Shown: positions 1 to 8,516 of the stretch, piece by piece
How positions within the stretch are numbered: position 1 is the stretch's first letter
Layout of the letters: each line of letters opens with the position of its first letter
Origin: Streptomyces sp. CB03234
Lineage (GTDB): Bacteria > Actinomycetota > Actinomycetes > Streptomycetales > Streptomycetaceae
NCBI RefSeq assembly: GCF_001905885.1
Contig: NZ_LIYH01000005.1
Span: forward strand, 124,001 to 188,000
Direction: 5' to 3'
Length of the DNA: 64,000 nucleotides
Program-made: the position numbers and the translations under genes
The notes under the pieces: generated by a model
Seen by the model: only the letters and a program-made list of their open reading frames with translations
Database searches by the model: none
What the model was told of the DNA's origin: nothing

Positions 1-291
1 TGGACCCTGCACGGCACCGGTCACATGCTGGGCATGGACGTCCACGACTGCGCGGCCGCGCGGACCGAGACGTACGTGGACGGCGTCCTGGAGCCGGGCA
101 TGTGCCTGACCGTCGAGCCGGGCCTGTACTTCCAGGCGGACGACCTGACCGTGCCGGAGGAGTACCGCGGCATCGGCGTCCGGATCGAGGACGACATCCT
201 GGTCACGGAGGACGGCAACCGGAACCTGTCGGCCGCGCTGCCGCGCCGGTCGGACGAGGTCGAGGCGTGGATGGCCGGCCTGAAGGGCTGA
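1..291 (+). CDS. pepP: Xaa-Pro aminopeptidase (M24 family), 3' end only
   Basis: The frame is open from the first base of the window, so only the last 96 residues are present. M24 aminopeptidases remove an N-terminal residue that precedes proline, using two metal ions in a pita-bread fold. The C-terminal metal-binding part is visible: the histidine motif GTGHMLGMDVHD, then the glutamates in TVEPGLYF and GVRIEDDILV. Family knowledge places one metal ligand in each of these three motifs. The end (RRSDEVEAWMAGLKG) is typical of actinobacterial PepP. A strong hairpin follows about 20 bases after the stop. The N-terminal half lies upstream of the window, so start and operon context are unknown. 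The unrelated M24 protein at 18571-19416 is a shorter, different subfamily. Confidence 0.9.
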   Translation, partial: WTLHGTGHMLGMDVHDCAAARTETYVDGVLEPGMCLTVEPGLYFQADDLTVPEEYRGIGVRIEDDILVTEDGNRNLSAALPRRSDEVEAWMAGLKG

Positions 292-311
292 CGCCTGCCG
301 ATACGGACGCC

Positions 312-345
312 AAGGCCCCTCGCCGGTACGCCGGCGGGGGGCCTT
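312..345. terminator. Bidirectional hairpin terminator between convergent genes
   Basis: Inverted repeat: AAGGCCCC-T-CGCCGG, loop TACG, CCGGCG-GGGGGCCTT. It lies between the stop of the aminopeptidase gene (+) and the stop of the kinase gene (-). There is no clear U tract, as is usual for Streptomyces hairpin terminators, so function is inferred from position and stem strength. Confidence 0.7.
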
Positions 346-354
346 CCCCTTGCG

Positions 355-807
355 TCACGACGCCACGAGCGGAGCGTCCGTACGCCACTTGACGATCTTG
401 TCGAAGCTCACCACCGCGCCGCCCCGCCCCGATCTGTTCCCGAAGTGGACGTGGTCGGCCAGCTCCTCGATGAGGCGCAGGCCCCGTCCGTTCTCGGCCT
501 CCGGGGCGGGTCTGCGGACGGTCGTCACGGGGCCCGCGGGGAAACCCGGGCCCGAGTCCGCCACTTCGATGCGGCACTTCTCGCCGTCCAGATACGCGGT
601 CACCCGGTACTCCGCGGACACGTCCCCGGTCTCTGTCCGTCCGCCGTGCTCCACCGCGTTGGCGCAGGCTTCGGTGAGGGCGAGCGACAGGTCGTAGGAG
701 ATCTCGGGGTCGACGCCCGCGGTCTCCATGGTGCCGAGGAGGAGGCGACGGGCGAGCGGAACGCTCGCAGCCTCGCGCCGCAAATGGAGAGACCACCAGA
801 TGCTCAT
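355..807 (-). CDS. RsbW/SpoIIAB-like anti-sigma factor-type serine kinase (ATP-binding)
   Basis: A 150-residue single-domain protein of the HATPase_c_2 family. These proteins bind ATP and act as switch kinases on anti-anti-sigma proteins, or sequester sigma factors. The N box is seen in LTEACANAVEHGG (about residues 44-56) and the G1 box in VADSGPGFP (about 81-89). A G2-like NGRGLRLIEELAD follows near residue 107. No sigma factor or anti-sigma antagonist gene lies next to it, so the partner is unknown. Streptomyces carry dozens of such orphan kinases. Start ATG 807 is preceded by AGGAGG about nine bases upstream. It is transcribed away from the membrane-protein gene at 1042, leaving a 234-base shared promoter region. 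Confidence 0.85.
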   Translation of the reverse strand: MSIWWSLHLRREAASVPLARRLLLGTMETAGVDPEISYDLSLALTEACANAVEHGGRTETGDVSAEYRVTAYLDGEKCRIEVADSGPGFPAGPVTTVRRPAPEAENGRGLRLIEELADHVHFGNRSGRGGAVVSFDKIVKWRTDAPLVAS

Positions 808-1041
808 GCTCCAGCCTCCTGGCTGCGGCTCGACATACCGTTACGTATTGCCCCCACTTGTGAGTCGTAAGCGCCGGGTTGACGCCGCAGCCCCCGTTCG
901 GCGGATATGCGTAGCCCGGACGCCGGTGTATGTCGGCGTGTGTCGGACCCTGTCGGGGCCTTGCGGACTCCGGTGGCGAAACAGTGACCTTCCGGACCTG
1001 CCGTGTGGACGGGATCGGCGCAGTGCGATGATGGCCCGGCC

Positions 1042-1842
1042 ATGTCTGCCCCTTCCGCTGGTCCGCGGCTGCTGAGGGCCGCGGTGTTCACCGCGGTCTG
1101 CCTCGTGCTGTCCGGACTGGGACATGTCCTCGCGGCCTGCGAGACCGTCCCGTGGTGGACGCTGGCCCTCGGGTTCCTCGGTGTCTTCGCGGTGACCGTG
1201 CCGTTCGCCGGGCGCGAACGGTCGCTTCCGGTGATCGCCACGGCGCTGGCCGGCGGCCAGCTCGCGCTGCACGTTCTGTTCGGGCTCGGGCAGCGGCAGC
1301 ACCTCACCGTGAGCATCGGCGACCAGGCGGACGACGCGCTGATCCGGATGGCTGCCAAACTGGTGTGCGGCGCGGGCGCTGCGTCGCTGAGCCCGGTCGA
1401 CGCGCACCGGATCGTCACCCGTGCCGGACTGGACCCGGCCGCCGCGAGCGCCGGACACGCGGGCCACGCCGGGCATCTCGCCGAGCCCGCCGCCGGGCTG
1501 TGGCCCAGCCTCCCCATGGTCCTCGGGCACCTGCTGGCCGCCCTCGCGACCGGCTGGCTGCTGCGGCGCGGCGATCTCGCGCTGAGCGGGCTGGCCGAGC
1601 TGGGCCGGCGGTCGGCGCAGGGCGCCACCGAGCTCGCCGAAGGAGCGCTCGTACGCTCGCTGCGCGCCGCCCTCCTCCTCGTACGCGCCCTGCTGGCCGG
1701 GCTGCCCGCGCTGCCCTCGGGCGGGCCCGGGCCGGCGCGTACCGATGACGACCCTCCGTCGCCCACCACGGTGGACGCACTCCAGCACACGGTGATCAGG
1801 CGGGGCCCGCCGGCCGTATCCCTCTGCGTGCTCGCAGCCTGA
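1042..1842 (+). CDS. Putative integral membrane protein, first gene before the copper operon
   Basis: A 266-residue protein that I do not recognise by name. Hydrophobic stretches near residues 13-30, 38-55, 64-80 and 165-180 suggest four to five membrane spans. A histidine-rich loop AGHAGHAGHLAEP lies just before the last span, and the tail is Ala/Arg-rich. A GTG 39 bases upstream is in frame, but the ATG at 1042 is preferred. A -10-like GATGAT lies 11-16 bases upstream and no Shine-Dalgarno is visible, which suggests a leaderless transcript. It ends 88 bases before the ycnI-type gene and points the same way. That, with the histidine repeat, makes a role in metal handling possible, but this is inference. 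It may have its own promoter. Confidence 0.7.
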   Translation: MSAPSAGPRLLRAAVFTAVCLVLSGLGHVLAACETVPWWTLALGFLGVFAVTVPFAGRERSLPVIATALAGGQLALHVLFGLGQRQHLTVSIGDQADDALIRMAAKLVCGAGAASLSPVDAHRIVTRAGLDPAAASAGHAGHAGHLAEPAAGLWPSLPMVLGHLLAALATGWLLRRGDLALSGLAELGRRSAQGATELAEGALVRSLRAALLLVRALLAGLPALPSGGPGPARTDDDPPSPTTVDALQHTVIRRGPPAVSLCVLAA

Positions 1843-1930
1843 CACGGCCCGCTCGACAGGAGTGGCGCCGTGATGCGCCCCTGCGCATACGTTCGTTCAC
1901 TTTCCTGCGCTTTGTGGAGTGTGTTCCGTC

Positions 1931-2653
1931 ATGAACGTTTCTTCCCGTATCGCCCTGGCCGGCGGCGTCGCCGTCTCCTCCGTCGTCCTGCTCTCCGGTA
2001 CCGCCTTCGCGCACGTCAGCGTGCAGCCGCAGGGCGAGGCCGCCAAGGGCGGGTACGCCACGGTGAACTTCAAGGTCCCCAACGAGCGCGACAACGCCTC
2101 GACCGTGAAGCTCGAAGTCACCCTGCCCGCCGACACCCCGATGGCCTCCGTCATGCCGCAGCCCGTCCCGGGGTGGACGGTCTCGGTCGAGAAGGCCAAG
2201 CTCGCCAAGCCGCTCGAGGTGCACGGCGAGAAGATCACCGAGGCCCCCTCCAAGATCACCTGGACGGCGGCCGGTTCGAAGATCGGCCCCGGGCAGTTCC
2301 AGCAGTTCCCGGTCTCGCTCGGGCAGCTCCCCGAGAACGCCGACCAGCTCGTCTTCAAGGCCCTCCAGACGTACGACAACAAGGAGGTCGTGCGCTGGAT
2401 CGAGGAGCCCAAGGACGGCGCTCCCGAGCCCCAGACCCCCGCGCCCGTCCTGACGCTGTCCGCTGCCAAGGACGACCACCACGGCGGCGGCACCGCTGCC
2501 GAGGCGGACGACAAGGCCCACGGTACGAAGGACCGCGCCGCGGCCGCCGACTCCTCTGACACCACCGCCCGCGTCCTCGGTGTCGTCGGCATCCTGGTCG
2601 GCGCCGCCGGTGTCGCCTTCGGCGTCCTGGCCGGGCGCCGCCGCTCGGCCTGA
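1931..2653 (+). CDS. YcnI family (DUF1775) exported copper-binding protein
   Basis: A 240-residue protein with a signal peptide that ends ...TAFA, followed directly by HVSVQPQGEA. In the characterised Bacillus YcnI, the histidine exposed at the mature N-terminus helps bind Cu(II), and the same residue sits in the same place here. The YcnI domain covers about residues 30-175. A Lys/Asp/His-rich stalk (KDDHHGGGTAAEADDKAHG) and one C-terminal membrane helix ending GRRRSA follow, so the protein is probably anchored outside the membrane. Start ATG 1931 was chosen over a GTG 12 bases upstream because it gives a normal signal peptide. It heads the cluster ycnI-sco-pcuAC-copCD-dtpA and most likely supplies or buffers extracytoplasmic copper. 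Confidence 0.88.
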   Translation: MNVSSRIALAGGVAVSSVVLLSGTAFAHVSVQPQGEAAKGGYATVNFKVPNERDNASTVKLEVTLPADTPMASVMPQPVPGWTVSVEKAKLAKPLEVHGEKITEAPSKITWTAAGSKIGPGQFQQFPVSLGQLPENADQLVFKALQTYDNKEVVRWIEEPKDGAPEPQTPAPVLTLSAAKDDHHGGGTAAEADDKAHGTKDRAAAADSSDTTARVLGVVGILVGAAGVAFGVLAGRRRSA

Positions 2654-2688
2654 CGGCCGCCTCCCTGAAACTCCGAGAAAGACATCCC

Positions 2689-3372
2689 ATGCACCTCCAG
2701 AAGACTCACGAGGGGGCCCGGCCGCGCCGCCGCACCCCGCTGCTCGCGGCGGCGCTCGTCGCCGTGACGGCACTCACCCTGTCCGCGTGCGGCGGCGAGG
2801 CCACCTCCACCCCCGGCGTGTCCGTCGAGGCGACGCCGGAGAAGGCCGGGACCGTACTGGACCGGCCCTTCGAGAAGCCCAACCTCGTCCTGACGGACAC
2901 CAAGGGCCGGCCGTACGACCTCCGGGAGCGGACCAAGGGCAAGCCGACGCTGATCTACTTCGGCTACACGCACTGCCCCGACGTCTGCCCCCTGACCATG
3001 AGCAACATCGCCCTGGCCCGCAAGAAGCTGCCCAAGGCGGACCAGGACAGGCTCCAGGTCGTCTTCGTCACCACCGATCCCGAGCGGGACACCTCCGCCG
3101 AGCTCGCCAAGTGGCTGCCCGGCGCCGGTGACCCGTCCTTCATCGGCCTCACCGGCGACTTCCCGACCATCCAGGCGGGCGCGCGCCAGATCGGCATCGG
3201 CATCGACCCGCCGAAGAAGGAGAAGGACGGCTCGGTCGTCTCCATGCACGGCGCCCAGGTGATCGCGTTCTCGCCCAGGACGGACCAGGGCTATGTCGTG
3301 TACGGCGAGGACACCAGCGCCGAGGAGTACGCGAAGGACCTGCCGAAGATCGTCAAGGGGGAGAACCCGTGA
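2689..3372 (+). CDS. sco: Sco1/SenC family copper chaperone lipoprotein
   Basis: A 227-residue thioredoxin-fold protein. The N-terminus is a lipoprotein signal with lipobox LTLSAC near residue 36, so it should be tethered to the outer face of the membrane. The copper motif CPDVC (in THCPDVCPLTM) and the distal histidine in VVSMHGAQVIAF are both present. These are the three ligands used by Sco proteins to deliver copper to the CuA site of cytochrome oxidase. In S. lividans the Sco protein also passes copper towards a Dyp peroxidase and the radical copper oxidase GlxA. The matching peroxidase lies four genes downstream of ycnI in the same operon. Its last four bases overlap the next gene (GTGA), indicating translational coupling. 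Confidence 0.93.
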   Translation: MHLQKTHEGARPRRRTPLLAAALVAVTALTLSACGGEATSTPGVSVEATPEKAGTVLDRPFEKPNLVLTDTKGRPYDLRERTKGKPTLIYFGYTHCPDVCPLTMSNIALARKKLPKADQDRLQVVFVTTDPERDTSAELAKWLPGAGDPSFIGLTGDFPTIQAGARQIGIGIDPPKKEKDGSVVSMHGAQVIAFSPRTDQGYVVYGEDTSAEEYAKDLPKIVKGENP

Positions 3373-3827
3373 CCCGCCGCACCACCCTGACCGCCCTGTC
3401 CACCGCCGTGGCCCTCGCCGGGGCCATGGCGCTGGGCGGGTGCTCGTCCACCACGAGCGGGCCCGAGCTGAAGGTCGGCGGGGCGTTCATGCCGCAGCCC
3501 GTGGGCGACATGGCGGGCGGCTTCCTGACCGTCACCAACTCGGGCGACGCGGCGGACAAGCTCACGTCGGTCACCAGCCCGCTCTCCGACGACGTCCAGA
3601 TCCACGAGACCAAGGACCAGAAGATGCGGCAGGTGCAGTCCTTCGACATCCCTGCCAACGGTGAGCTGAGACTCGAACGCGGCGGCAGCCACATCATGTT
3701 CATGGCCATCAAGAAGCAGCCGAAGCAGGGCGAGAAGGTGCGGATAGAGCTGCACTTCGAGAAGTCCGGGCCGATCACGGTCGACCTGCCGGTGGAAGCC
3801 GCCACCCACAACCCGTCGAAGCACTAG
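3369..3827 (+). CDS. PCu(A)C-domain copper chaperone lipoprotein (ECuC-like)
   Basis: A 152-residue protein with a lipobox (ALGGC, near residue 27) and one PCu(A)C domain. The family binds Cu(I) through a Met/His set. The sequence has the corresponding pieces AFMPQPVGDMAGG, QIHETKDQKMRQV and GGSHIMFM. Start GTG 3369 overlaps the stop of sco. A further hydrophilic C-terminal tail ends in a HNPSKH motif that could add a weak metal site. In S. lividans the equivalent protein (ECuC) works beside Sco outside the cell. Here the gene sits between sco and copCD in an evident operon. Confidence 0.92.
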   Translation: MTRRTTLTALSTAVALAGAMALGGCSSTTSGPELKVGGAFMPQPVGDMAGGFLTVTNSGDAADKLTSVTSPLSDDVQIHETKDQKMRQVQSFDIPANGELRLERGGSHIMFMAIKKQPKQGEKVRIELHFEKSGPITVDLPVEAATHNPSKH

Positions 3828-3849
3828 GCACTTGGGGGACTGACACACC

Positions 3850-5754
3850 ATGACGGCCACCGCCCCGCGCTTCGGGACCACGTATGTGCTTCAGCTGCTG
3901 GTCATCACCGCCGCGCTGCTCGGGACCGTGCTCTCCGGCACGGCGAGCGCGCACGCCGCGCTGACCGGCAGCGACCCGAAGGACGGGGCGGTGGTCGCCA
4001 CCGCGCCCAAGGGCGTCACGCTCACCTTCTCCGAACAGGTCGCCATGGGGGACGACTCCATCCGCGTCCTGGAACCGAGCGGCAAGCGCGCCGACACGGG
4101 CGAGCTGCGGAACCTGTGCGCCGGGGCGGTCGTCAAGTACGGCGTGTTCCTGCACGCCGGGCTGCCGGACGGCACGTACACCGTCGCGTGGCGCGCCATC
4201 TCCGCCGACAGCCATCCCATCTCCGGCGCGTTCACCTTCTCTATTGGCGCCCCGTCGCAGACGACCGTCGCGCTGCCGGAGGAGGAGGTGGGCGGCGGAG
4301 TCGTCGGGGTGCTGTACGGGATCGCGCGGTACGTCTCGTACGGCGGTTTCATCCTGCTGGTGGGCGGCGCCGCGTTCGTCCTGGCGTGCTGGCCGCGCGG
4401 CGCGACCGTACGGCCGCTGCAACGGCTCGTGGTGCGCGGGTGGGTGGCGCTGACGGCGGCCACGCTGGCGCTGTTGCTGCTGCGCGCGCCGTACACCTCG
4501 TCGGGTGCGCTCGGGGACGTCTTCGACCTGGCCGCCCTCGGCCCGGTCCTGGACACCAAGACGGGTGCGGCGCTCGTCTCGCGGCTGCTGCTGCTCGGCG
4601 CGGCGGCGCTGTTCGTGGCGGTGCTCTTCGGCGCGTACACCAGGCGTGAGGAGGAGGCCGAGAAGAAGGACCTGACCTTCGGGCTCACCATCGGCGGGAC
4701 GGTGGTCGCGGCCGGGATCGCCGGTACGTGGGCGCTGTCCGAGCACGCCTCGGCCGGGCTCCAGCCGGGCGTCGCGATGCCCGTCGACATCCTGCACCTG
4801 CTGGCGATGGCCACCTGGCTGGGCGGCCTGGCCGCGCTGCTGGTCGCCCTGTACCGGGAACCGTCGATCGAGCGGACGGCGGTACGGCGGTTCTCGCGGG
4901 TCGCGTTCGGCTCCGTGGTGGTGCTGGCCGCGACCGGGATCTACCAGTCGTGGCGGCAGGTCGGCTCCTGGTCGGCGCTGACCGGCACGGCGTACGGGCG
5001 GCTGCTGCTGCTGAAGGTGGGGCTGGTCGCAGTCCTGGTGGGGGTGGCGTGGGTCTCGCGGCGGTGGACGCGGCGGCTGGCGGAGTCGGCCCCCCTCCTG
5101 CCCGAAGGGGAGGAGGAAGAGGACTCCGGCGAGCCGGTCGCCGCGCCCGACGACGTACCGGAGGAGCTGTCCGAGGAGCGCGCCGCCCAGCTCGCCCGAC
5201 AGCGGGCCGCCCTCGCCACCGCCCGCGAGAAGCGCGCCCGCGACGCCGACCCCAAGCGCGCCGGGCTGCGGCGTTCGGTCCTCGCCGAGGCGGCCGTCGC
5301 GGTGGTGCTGCTCGCCGTGACGACCGTACTGACGACGACCGAGCCGGGCCGTACGGAGGAGGAAGCGGGCCGTACGCAGGCGTCGTCGTCCTCGCCCGCC
5401 GTTCCGGACCGGCCGCTCGACCTGACGCTGCCGTTCGACACCGGCGGCGCCGTCAACGGCAAGGGGACGGTACGGCTCACCCTCGCCCCCGGCCGCTCGG
5501 GCGCGAACGCCATGCATGTGTGGGTGAACGGGACGAACGGGCGGCCCCTGGACGTACCCGAGCTGAAGGTGTCCTTCACCCTGGAGTCCCAGCAGATCGG
5601 CCCGCTGCCCGTCGTACCGGACCGGGTCTCGGCCGGGCACTGGACCTCGGCAGGCGTGCAGATCCCGATGCCGGGCGAGTGGAAGCTCCAGGTGACCGTC
5701 CGGACCTCCGACATCGACCAGACCACCATCGACAAGAACGTGAAGATCGGCTGA
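3850..5754 (+). CDS. CopC-CopD fusion copper resistance/import membrane protein
   Basis: A 634-residue fusion. A signal peptide ends GTASA, and the mature protein starts HAALTGSDPKDG with the N-terminal histidine used for copper by CopC. A second CopC motif DSHPISGAF lies near residue 120. The CopD part begins near residue 150, with about eight membrane helices up to residue 405. A long acidic and charged loop (about 415-475) is followed by one more helix and a C-terminal extracytoplasmic domain of about 120 residues resembling YtkA/FixH-type domains. Family knowledge suggests copper movement across the membrane; direction is not settled. It is 22 bases after the PCuAC gene and six bases before the peroxidase gene. 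Confidence 0.9.
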   Translation: MTATAPRFGTTYVLQLLVITAALLGTVLSGTASAHAALTGSDPKDGAVVATAPKGVTLTFSEQVAMGDDSIRVLEPSGKRADTGELRNLCAGAVVKYGVFLHAGLPDGTYTVAWRAISADSHPISGAFTFSIGAPSQTTVALPEEEVGGGVVGVLYGIARYVSYGGFILLVGGAAFVLACWPRGATVRPLQRLVVRGWVALTAATLALLLLRAPYTSSGALGDVFDLAALGPVLDTKTGAALVSRLLLLGAAALFVAVLFGAYTRREEEAEKKDLTFGLTIGGTVVAAGIAGTWALSEHASAGLQPGVAMPVDILHLLAMATWLGGLAALLVALYREPSIERTAVRRFSRVAFGSVVVLAATGIYQSWRQVGSWSALTGTAYGRLLLLKVGLVAVLVGVAWVSRRWTRRLAESAPLLPEGEEEEDSGEPVAAPDDVPEELSEERAAQLARQRAALATAREKRARDADPKRAGLRRSVLAEAAVAVVLLAVTTVLTTTEPGRTEEEAGRTQASSSSPAVPDRPLDLTLPFDTGGAVNGKGTVRLTLAPGRSGANAMHVWVNGTNGRPLDVPELKVSFTLESQQIGPLPVVPDRVSAGHWTSAGVQIPMPGEWKLQVTVRTSDIDQTTIDKNVKIG

Positions 5755-5760
5755 CCTGAC

Positions 5761-7011
5761 GTGAGCACCGTGAACGACCACGTGGACATCTCCAGGCGCA
5801 AGCTGCTCGGGACCGTCGGCGCGGCCGGCGCGACCGGGCTGGTGCTGGGCGCGGCCGGTGGCGCCGGCACGTACGCCGCCGCGTCCGGTTCGGAGCCCGG
5901 CGCGGCGCTGGCGACCGTCGGCTCGACCGCCGTGCCGTTCCGCGGCACGCACCAGGCGGGCATCCTCCAGCCCTTGCAGGCGCGCGGGCACCTCGTCGCC
6001 TTCGACCTGGCGCCGGGCGCGGGGCGCAAGGAGGCCGTCGCGCTGATGCGCCGCTGGTCGGCGGCGGCCGAGCTGCTGATGGCCGGCAAGCCGGTCGGCG
6101 GTGACGGGGACACGGGCGTGGCCCTGGACGCGGGTCCCTCGTCGCTGACGGTCACGTTCGGCTTCGGCGCCTCCTTCTTCGACCGTACGGGGCTGGTGGC
6201 GCGGCGCCCGTCGCAGCTGGACCCGCTGCCCGCCTTCTCGTCCGACCGGCTGGACCCTCGGCGGTCGAACGGCGACCTGTGGGTCCAGATCGGCGCCGAC
6301 GACGCGCTCGTCGCCTTCCACGCGCTGCGCGCCCTCCAGAAGGAGGCGGGCGCGGCCGCGAAGGTGCGCTGGCAGATGAACGGCTTCAACCGCTCGCCGG
6401 GCGCCACCGCGCACCCGATGACCGCCCGCAACCTGATGGGCCAGGTCGACGGCACGGGCAACCCCAAGCCGTCCGAACCCGACTTCCAGGAGCGGATCTT
6501 CGTCGCGGCGGGAGGGGAGCAGCCGTGGATGACGGGCGGTTCGTACGCCGTCGTCCGCCGGATCCGGATGCTGCTCGACGACTGGGAGAAGCTCCCGCTG
6601 AAGCAGCAGGAGCGGGTGATCGGCCGCCGCAAGTCGGACGGGGCGCCGCTGACGGGCGGGACCGAGACGACGGAGCCCGACCTGGAGAAGACCGGTCCGG
6701 ACGGGAAGCCGGTCATCCCGGACAACGCGCACGCGCGCATCTCTGCGCCGGAGCAGAACGGCGGTGCGGCGATGCTGCGGCGGCCGTTCTCCTTCCACGA
6801 CGGGATAGGGGCGGACGGGACGCCGGACGCGGGGCTGCTGTTCATCGCCTGGCAGGCCGATCCGCTGAAGGGCTTCGTACCGGTGCAGCGGAAGCTGGAC
6901 CGGGGGGACGCGCTGTCGCCGTTCGTCCGGCACGAGGCGAGCGGTCTGTTCGCCGTGCCGGGCGGGCCGGGGGAGGGCGAGTACGTGGGGCAGCGGCTGC
7001 TGGAGTCGTAA
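5761..7011 (+). CDS. dtpA: Tat-exported Dyp-type haem peroxidase (DtpA/EfeB type)
   Basis: A 416-residue protein with a twin-arginine signal (ISRRKLLGTVGAAG, about residues 10-23) followed by a hydrophobic Ala/Gly run. The Dyp signature GQVDGTGNP (GXXDG motif, near residue 228) holds the distal aspartate, and DNAHARISAP carries the expected proximal haem histidine near residue 325. Dyp peroxidases use hydrogen peroxide to oxidise bulky substrates. In Streptomyces the protein of this operon type is needed for maturation of the copper-radical oxidase GlxA during hyphal development. It is the last gene of the copper operon. EfeB of the iron-uptake system is the alternative, but no efeU or efeO lies nearby, so a copper-linked role is preferred. 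Confidence 0.93.
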   Translation: MSTVNDHVDISRRKLLGTVGAAGATGLVLGAAGGAGTYAAASGSEPGAALATVGSTAVPFRGTHQAGILQPLQARGHLVAFDLAPGAGRKEAVALMRRWSAAAELLMAGKPVGGDGDTGVALDAGPSSLTVTFGFGASFFDRTGLVARRPSQLDPLPAFSSDRLDPRRSNGDLWVQIGADDALVAFHALRALQKEAGAAAKVRWQMNGFNRSPGATAHPMTARNLMGQVDGTGNPKPSEPDFQERIFVAAGGEQPWMTGGSYAVVRRIRMLLDDWEKLPLKQQERVIGRRKSDGAPLTGGTETTEPDLEKTGPDGKPVIPDNAHARISAPEQNGGAAMLRRPFSFHDGIGADGTPDAGLLFIAWQADPLKGFVPVQRKLDRGDALSPFVRHEASGLFAVPGGPGEGEYVGQRLLES

Positions 7012-7039
7012 ACCCGGCCGGAGCATTAGGGTGACCGGT

Positions 7040-7975
7040 ATGTCGGCCACTCGCTATACGTATCTCGGTCCCGAGGGCACCTTCACCGAAGCCGCCCTGC
7101 GTACGCTCCCGGAAGCCGCCACGCGGGAGCTCGTGCCGATGGTGTCCGTGCCCGCGGCGCTGGACGCCGTGCGCAACGGGGAGGCCGCCGCCGCCCTCGT
7201 ACCGATCGAGAACTCGGTGGAGGGCGGGGTGACCGCGACCCTCGACGAGCTGGCGTCGGGCGAGCCGCTGATGATCTACCGCGAGGTGCTGCTGCCGATC
7301 GCGTTCGCGCTGCTGGTGCGGCCGGGCACCAAGCTGTCCGACGTCAAGACGGTCACCGGGCACCCGGTCGCCCAGCCGCAGGTGCGCAACTGGCTGCGGG
7401 CGCACCTGCCCGAGGCGGTGTGGGAGTCGGCCGCCTCGAACGCGGACGGTGCGCGGCTGGTGCAGGAGGGGCGGTTCGACGCGGCGTTCGCGGGTGAGTT
7501 CGCGGCGGCGACGTACGGGCTTCAGGCGCTGGTCACCCAGATCCACGACGCCGAGAACGCGGAGACCCGGTTCGTCCTGGTGGGCCGGCCGGCCCGGCCG
7601 GCCGCGCCGACGGGGACGGACAAGACGTCGGTCGTCATCTGGCAGCGCGAGGACCACCCGGGTGCGCTGCTGGAGCTGCTCCAGGAGTTCGCGGCGCGCG
7701 GGGTCAACCTGATGCTGCTGCAGTCCCGGCCGACGGGCGCGGGGATCGGCAACTACTGCTTCGCCATCGACGCCGAGGGCCACATCGCGGACCGGCGGGT
7801 CGCCGAGGCGCTGATGGGGCTGAAGCGGATCTGCGCGAACGTGCGGTTCCTGGGGTCGTACCCGAGGGCGGGTGCGACGGCCGAGGACGTGACCCCGCTG
7901 CGGCCGGGGACGTCCGACGAGGACTTCACGGCGGCGTCGGACTGGCTGGCGCGGTGCCAGGACGGCCGGGCCTGA
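7040..7975 (+). CDS. pheA: Prephenate dehydratase
   Basis: A 311-residue enzyme that converts prephenate to phenylpyruvate in phenylalanine synthesis. The catalytic domain covers residues 1-190, with the YLGPEGTFTEAA start, ENSVEGGV, and the conserved TRF triplet in NAETRFVLVG. An ACT domain follows (GALLELLQEFAARGVNL and the QSRP stretch) that gives feedback inhibition by phenylalanine. The ATG at 7040 is preferred over a GTG nine bases upstream. A -10-like TAGGGT lies close before it and no Shine-Dalgarno is seen, so the mRNA may be leaderless. It stands alone as a monofunctional enzyme without chorismate mutase, as usual in actinobacteria. Confidence 0.95.
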   Translation: MSATRYTYLGPEGTFTEAALRTLPEAATRELVPMVSVPAALDAVRNGEAAAALVPIENSVEGGVTATLDELASGEPLMIYREVLLPIAFALLVRPGTKLSDVKTVTGHPVAQPQVRNWLRAHLPEAVWESAASNADGARLVQEGRFDAAFAGEFAAATYGLQALVTQIHDAENAETRFVLVGRPARPAAPTGTDKTSVVIWQREDHPGALLELLQEFAARGVNLMLLQSRPTGAGIGNYCFAIDAEGHIADRRVAEALMGLKRICANVRFLGSYPRAGATAEDVTPLRPGTSDEDFTAASDWLARCQDGRA

Positions 7976-8516
7976 TCTTCGTACCTCTTGCCCACAGAAG
8001 TTATCCACAGGGCTGCTTCTCGACCTGGGGACAAGTCGACAACGCAACCGGGCGAGGTCGACAAATCACCCTAGGTATCCCAGGACACCTCAGGTGGCAG
8101 CAGAGTGCGGCAGGTCGACTGTGTCACCTCAATTCCGTCGATCAACTCTTTAGAGCGAGAATTTCCCACCCGAATGAGTGTGTGGGCGGGGTTTGATCAG
8201 GGAATCCAGGGTGTCGACGCATCATTCGGAATGATCAATTCCCAGGCTCAGAGAAGTCCACAGAGGATCCGCACAGCCTGTGGATAACTTGCGGGAACCG
8301 GCGACATCTGTGGAAAACATCGTTCGCTCGACGTGAGCCGGCGCGGCGCCGGTGCGGGTTTATTGATCGTCCGGGGGAGGCTCCCGCGGGGAATTCCCTC
8401 CGTATTCAGCTCGCCGCCCCGGGGGATGAATTCCGGCAATTAGGGCAAAGCGACACGGAATGCCCGCACGGCATATCGGCTGGGGTGACACGAGCCCGCA
8501 CCGGTAGCCTGGTGGG
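7976..8516. promoter_or_regulatory. Gene-free region before serS with five DnaA-box-like 9-mers
   Basis: No credible gene lies in these 541 bases, which are more AT-rich than the flanking genes. Five DnaA-box-like 9-mers are visible: TTGCCCACA (7988-7996), TTATCCACA (8001-8009), AAGTCCACA (8254-8262), TGTGGATAA (8279-8287, reverse orientation) and TGTGGAAAA (8309-8317, reverse). TTATCCACA is the canonical box; the others differ at one or two positions. A -10-like TAGCCT (8505-8510) lies seven bases before the GTG of serS. I saw no T-box motif and no tRNA. Confidence 0.6.

Noticed and set aside
3775..7050. Very long open frame on the minus strand opposite the copper operon
   Set aside because: It mirrors codon bias of the GC-rich genes on the plus strand, has low-complexity Arg/Gly/Pro content and no family similarity.
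7976..8516. T-box leader before serS
   Set aside because: No T-box consensus, specifier loop or antiterminator seen.
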